Shown: positions 6,695 to 9,110 of the stretch, piece after piece
Numbering within the stretch: the stretch's first letter is position 1
How the letters are laid out: the number at the start of each line of letters is the position of its first letter
Source: 2-01-FULL-45-10 sp964433975
GTDB taxonomy: Bacteria; Omnitrophota; Gorgyraeia; 2-01-FULL-45-10
Reading direction: 5' to 3'
Assembly: GCA_964433975.1 (NCBI GenBank)
Contig: CAYSSS010000064.1
Span: 1-9,110 of the forward strand
Length of the DNA: 9,110 nt
Notes under the pieces: model-generated
Seen by the model: the letters and a program-made list of their open reading frames with translations, nothing else
Database searches by the model: none
Told to the model about the DNA's origin: nothing
Position numbers and translations under genes: made by a program

Positions 6695-6763
6695 AAATTA
6701 TACACATCGCTTATTTCTTGATGTAATCTCAATTTAAACTTCTCCAAAGCTTTCGTTAAAACC

Positions 6764-7540
6764 TTATACTTTGCCTCTTCTTTTTAAAGTATCCTTTTTG
6801 CTTACCGGTTTAACTTCTTTCAGTTCGGCTTCATAGACAGATATAGCATTTAAGCCTTCAAAGTACTTTTTGATTTTATCCAATTCCCCCCTAGACAAAG
6901 GTTTTACCTTGCATGGCCTTAAAGGAGTATTGATCTGGATCTCATTAGGGTTAATTTCTTTCGCTATTTGCGCGATCTCTTTTGCGTACATTTTATTTTC
7001 TTCCACAAACATAATCTGCAACGCCAATTTCCCAAGATAACAGCTTTTGAAATCTTTTATTGCATGGATAATAGTATCCAGCTTAATAGTTTTCATTGGT
7101 TGGTTAACCAATGCAAAAATATTCTGCGAGGAAGCGTCTAATTTGGCAACGACAAGATCCGCGCAAGCTAAGTCTTTTTGAACGTCTTCCCTATGCATCA
7201 GTGAAGAATTTGTCAGAACGGCTATTTTCTCGCGCCTGATTTTTTTCACCTCTTTAATCATCTGCCCTAAGTTTGCCGCTAAAGTAGGTTCGCCGGTTCC
7301 GGAAAAAGTAATATAATCTATTTTCAAGGGCGGCAAAGAATTCAGTTCGCCTATTATATCCGATGTTTGAATAAACGTTTTTCTCTCATCGGTTAATAAT
7401 CTCGTTTCTCCGATCTGACAATATACGCAATCGAATGTGCAAACCTTTCCTTCTTGTGAGAGAGGGTCTATCCCCAAAGAGCTGCCCAGCCTCCAAGAAG
7501 GCACAGGCCCATAAATATATTTATAGTCTTTATCGCCCAT
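6764..7540 (-). CDS. Radical SAM protein, COG0731 (TYW1-like) type
   Basis: A radical SAM enzyme of 258 residues. The N-terminus IYGPVPSWRLGSSLGIDP is the hallmark of the COG0731 Fe-S oxidoreductases, which usually read GPVPSRRLG. The cluster motif is Cys34-x3-Cys38-x2-Cys41 (CTFDCVYCQIGET). FSGTGEPTL (79-87) is the glycine-rich SAM-contact region. This group is related to the radical SAM domain of the wyosine enzyme TYW1, but bacterial members are generally uncharacterised, so I do not assign a substrate. No flavodoxin domain is fused. The C-terminus is short and basic (KKDTLKRRGKV). The ATG at 7540 has a strong GGAGG (7547-7551) 6 bases upstream. It follows the small zinc-ribbon gene by 46 bases; pairing of such Gly-rich Cys proteins with Fe-S or radical SAM genes fits a cofactor-handling role, which is inference only. 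Confidence 0.88.
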   Translation of the reverse strand: MGDKDYKYIYGPVPSWRLGSSLGIDPLSQEGKVCTFDCVYCQIGETRLLTDERKTFIQTSDIIGELNSLPPLKIDYITFSGTGEPTLAANLGQMIKEVKKIRREKIAVLTNSSLMHREDVQKDLACADLVVAKLDASSQNIFALVNQPMKTIKLDTIIHAIKDFKSCYLGKLALQIMFVEENKMYAKEIAQIAKEINPNEIQINTPLRPCKVKPLSRGELDKIKKYFEGLNAISVYEAELKEVKPVSKKDTLKRRGKV

Positions 7541-7546
7541 TTAAAA

Positions 7547-7551
7547 CCTCC
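7547..7551 (-). promoter_or_regulatory. Ribosome binding site of the radical SAM gene
   Basis: GGAGG on the minus strand, 6 bases before the ATG at 7540. It fixes that start. Confidence 0.7.
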
Positions 7552-7586
7552 GTTATCTGTGCCTTCTTTTTCTAGAAATTATCCTT

Positions 7587-7811
7587 TTACCCCCTCATCA
7601 TCTTTGTCCCGCATTTAGGACAATTTATTGAATAGCAAGGAGCTCCTTGCTGATGGGACGCTCTCTCGCCACAACTTGGACAAACACAGATCCCGCCGGG
7701 ACCCGCGCCCGGGCGATTGCCGCCTATCCTACCGCGTCCTCCGCCTCTACCCATGCCTCTTCCTGTCCCTGGACCTCCTCCAGAAGGGCCTGTTCCGTCT
7801 CCACCTGGCAT
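7587..7811 (-). CDS. Small Gly-rich zinc-ribbon protein, DUF5320-like N-terminus
   Basis: A 74-residue protein of unknown function. The N-terminal 40 residues are a low-complexity Gly/Arg/Pro stretch starting MPGGDGTGPSGGGPGTGRG, which resembles the start of DUF5320 proteins (MPxGDGTGPxGxGPxTGRG). The C-terminal half has Cys42, Cys44, Cys47, Cys59, Cys64 and Cys67, with knuckles CPSCG and CPKCG, so it probably binds zinc or an iron-sulfur cluster. A longer reading from a GTG at 7820 is possible, but a perfect AGGAGGTGA (7817-7825) lies 5 bases before the ATG at 7811 and would overlap that GTG, so the ATG is chosen. That ribosome binding site contains the ilvN stop codon, so the two genes are probably coupled. 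The N-terminal half is markedly more G+C-rich than its neighbours because of glycine codons. Confidence 0.82.
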   Translation of the reverse strand: MPGGDGTGPSGGGPGTGRGMGRGGGRGRIGGNRPGAGPGGICVCPSCGERASHQQGAPCYSINCPKCGTKMMRG

Positions 7812-7816
7812 ATTAA

Positions 7817-7825
7817 TCACCTCCT
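7817..7825 (-). promoter_or_regulatory. Strong ribosome binding site of the zinc-ribbon gene
   Basis: AGGAGGTGA on the minus strand, a full anti-16S match, 5 bases before the ATG at 7811. The last three bases are the TGA stop of ilvN. It decides the start of the small gene and suggests efficient re-initiation after ilvN. Confidence 0.8.
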
Positions 7826-8305
7826 TACGATCTTTTTACTTATTGCCACCTGCCCGGTCCTGGCTAACTCCCGTACCCCCAATTTATTCAATTCATCCAA
7901 AAGACTTTTTATCTGAATCCGATCTCCAACCGCCTCAATAATCGCGGTATCATCTTTATGATAAACGATCTTACCTATATACTTATTAAATATCACCCCC
8001 AATCTGGCCTTGTTTTTTATTGAATATTTTACATTAGCCAAGACTAACTCGCGTCCAACATGCTCCTTTTTGGTAAAATCAATAACAGTGACTATATTAA
8101 TCAACTTATTTAACTGCTTTTTAATCTGCTCTAATATCTTTTCATCCTGCGATTCAATCACTATGGTCATATAGGAAACATTAGGGTCAAGCGTCGCGGA
8201 CACCGCTAAAGACGCGATATTGTAACCGCGCGCGCTGAATAATCCGACGATGCGCGCCAAGACTCCGGATTTATTCTCCACTAAGACCGATATGATATGT
8301 TTCAT
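7817..8305 (-). CDS. ilvN: Acetolactate synthase small (regulatory) subunit
   Basis: Regulatory subunit of acetohydroxyacid synthase (IlvN/IlvH), 162 residues, the standard length of the short bacterial form. The N-terminal ACT domain is clear: HIISVLVENKSGVLARIVGLF (3-23), then ARGYNIASLAV (25-35) and the YMTIVIE strand (45-51). The C-terminal domain (about 80-160) follows the usual pattern and includes the RTGQVAI segment (148-154). In the family this subunit activates the catalytic subunit and confers feedback inhibition by valine at the ACT dimer interface. The ATG at 8305 shares a base with the ilvB stop (TAATG), a translationally coupled pair. The symbol ilvH would be equally acceptable. 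Confidence 0.96.
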   Translation of the reverse strand: MKHIISVLVENKSGVLARIVGLFSARGYNIASLAVSATLDPNVSYMTIVIESQDEKILEQIKKQLNKLINIVTVIDFTKKEHVGRELVLANVKYSIKNKARLGVIFNKYIGKIVYHKDDTAIIEAVGDRIQIKSLLDELNKLGVRELARTGQVAISKKIVRR

Positions 8306-9110
8306 TAAGCCAACCCGCCTATAATCTTATTTATTGCCTCTCCAGCCGGGACCATAGGGTATACGTTCTCTTCAGGCTCGATATGAAAATCGACAAACAC
8401 AGTGTTATCTATTTCCAAAGCCTTATCGATCGCGGGCCTCACTTCTTCTTTTTTGGTCACTAAAATGCCCACCGCGCCGTAACTGTCCGCAAGTTTTACA
8501 AAATCAGGGCTTGAAAGACAAACCTGTGAATAACGCTTCTTATAAAAAAGCTCCTGCCATTGCCGCACCATACCTAAATATCCGTTATTGAGTATAAAAA
8601 CTTTGACATTTATTTTGTTGGCAACGCAAGTGGCTAATTCCTGAATATTCATCTGGATCGAACCATCGCCCGCTATATCAATCACCTGTTTATCTGGGCG
8701 GCCCATTTTTGCTCCCATCGCCGCGGGGAAACCAAAGCCCATAGTCCCGAGTCCGCCGGATGAAATAAATGTGCGCGGCTCGGCATATTTATACCACTGC
8801 GCGGCCCACATCTGATTTTGCCCTACTTCGGTGGTAATAATAGCGCCTCCTTTGGTAGATTCGTAAGTCTGCTCCATAACATATTGCGGCTTGATTTTTT
8901 CGCTGTCTTTATATTTTAAGGAGTATTTTTTCTTCCAATTCTTAACCGTCTTAAACCATTCGGCTGTATTGGTGGATTTTTTAATCTGCACCAGTAGTTC
9001 GCTTAAGATATTTTTAGCGTCGCCTACTATCGGAATATCTACTTTTATGTTCTTGCTAATTGACGTCGGGTCAATATCGATATGAATTATCTTGGCATCG
9101 GGGGCAAAGG
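8305..9110 (-). CDS. ilvB: Acetolactate synthase large subunit, 3' part
   Basis: Catalytic subunit of acetohydroxyacid synthase, which makes acetolactate or acetohydroxybutyrate in branched-chain amino acid synthesis. Only the C-terminal 267 residues are present; the frame stays open to the right edge, starting FAPDAKIIHIDIDPTSISKN. A GTG at 8991 is internal, because the codons upstream of it encode conserved family sequence. The fragment holds the end of the central domain and the thiamine-pyrophosphate-binding domain: EVGQNQMWAAQWY (fragment residues 94-106), GGLGTMGFGFPAAMGAK (118-134), and the TPP/Mg motif running from GDGSIQMN (147-154) to NNGYLGMVRQWQ (174-185). The C-terminal EPEENVYPMVPAGEA is typical of biosynthetic AHAS. 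The stop overlaps ilvN in TAATG, and the IlvN-type partner rules out a stand-alone catabolic AlsS. Confidence 0.96.
   Translation of the reverse strand, partial: FAPDAKIIHIDIDPTSISKNIKVDIPIVGDAKNILSELLVQIKKSTNTAEWFKTVKNWKKKYSLKYKDSEKIKPQYVMEQTYESTKGGAIITTEVGQNQMWAAQWYKYAEPRTFISSGGLGTMGFGFPAAMGAKMGRPDKQVIDIAGDGSIQMNIQELATCVANKINVKVFILNNGYLGMVRQWQELFYKKRYSQVCLSSPDFVKLADSYGAVGILVTKKEEVRPAIDKALEIDNTVFVDFHIEPEENVYPMVPAGEAINKIIGGLA

Noticed and set aside
6697..6702. TATAAT on the minus strand just before lgt, a possible -10 box.
   Set aside because: It ends only 2 bases before the lgt ATG, so transcription would start inside the gene. No good -35 hexamer lies about 17 bases upstream. It is probably chance in an A+T-rich gap.
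7568..7580. Small palindrome tttctagaaa between the zinc-ribbon and radical SAM genes.
   Set aside because: It is only 10 bases, A+T-rich and single, so it cannot be told apart from chance.
7812..7820. GTG at 7820 as the start of the zinc-ribbon protein.
   Set aside because: It lies within or beside the ideal AGGAGGTGA ribosome site, which is spaced correctly for the ATG at 7811. The MPGGDGTGP start also matches the DUF5320-like pattern.
7628..7941. Several plus-strand open frames opposite the zinc-ribbon and ilvN genes.
   Set aside because: They are Pro/Ser/Arg-rich mirror images of the Gly-rich minus-strand gene with no recognisable motif or ribosome site. The other plus-strand frames in the window were likewise treated as shadows.
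8305..8991. A separate gene starting at the GTG at 8991.
   Set aside because: The frame is open to the right edge, and the 39 codons upstream encode conserved acetolactate synthase sequence, so the GTG is an internal valine of ilvB.
1..9110. CRISPR arrays, tRNA or rRNA genes, insertion sequences, riboswitches, or a defence system.
   Set aside because: No repeat-spacer pattern, cloverleaf, transposase or leader structure was found by reading. The genes are compactly arranged metabolic genes on one strand.

Overview
The window looks like a piece of chromosome from an anaerobic bacterium. Prolipoprotein diacylglyceryl transferase (Lgt) and acetolactate synthase IlvBN argue for Bacteria. A heterodisulfide-reductase-type cluster and several thiol or flavin oxidoreductases without an obvious oxygen-respiration gene argue for an anaerobe. 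The sequence is moderately A+T-rich. An Omnitrophota-like or related uncultured lineage would fit the gene mix and the interspersed palindromic repeat, but no marker gene here settles the phylum.

All twelve genes lie on the minus strand and are tightly packed (overlaps, or gaps of at most about 70 bases), so reading from right to left follows transcription. There is no gene-free stretch over 300 bases, and I see no convincing terminator, tRNA, rRNA, CRISPR or insertion sequence. Right-hand block (9110 to 5858): the 3' part of ilvB, ilvN, a small Gly-rich zinc-ribbon protein, a COG0731-type radical SAM protein, and lgt. Left-hand block (5803 to 1): a NADH oxidase/CoA-disulfide-reductase-like flavoprotein, a class I methyltransferase, a thioredoxin-reductase-like flavoprotein, HdrA, a thioredoxin-like protein, HdrC, and the start of HdrB, which runs off the left edge.

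The left block is the most interesting part. An hdrA-hdrC-hdrB set is interrupted by a CxxC redoxin gene and directly preceded by a TrxR-like gene. This suggests, by inference, a dithiol/disulfide relay tied to an Hdr-type flavin and iron-sulfur complex. The TrxR-like protein has degenerate NADPH-binding motifs and may use another electron donor. HdrA ends without the C-terminal ferredoxin extension of methanogen HdrA.

Two direct copies of an approximately 45-base palindromic repeat flank the hdrA-redoxin segment, and both are read as protein. One forms the N-terminal extension of HdrC; the other supplies the last residues and the stop codon of the TrxR-like protein. One gene (the zinc-ribbon protein) is given a corrected start, and ilvB is annotated as running off the right edge rather than starting at an internal GTG.
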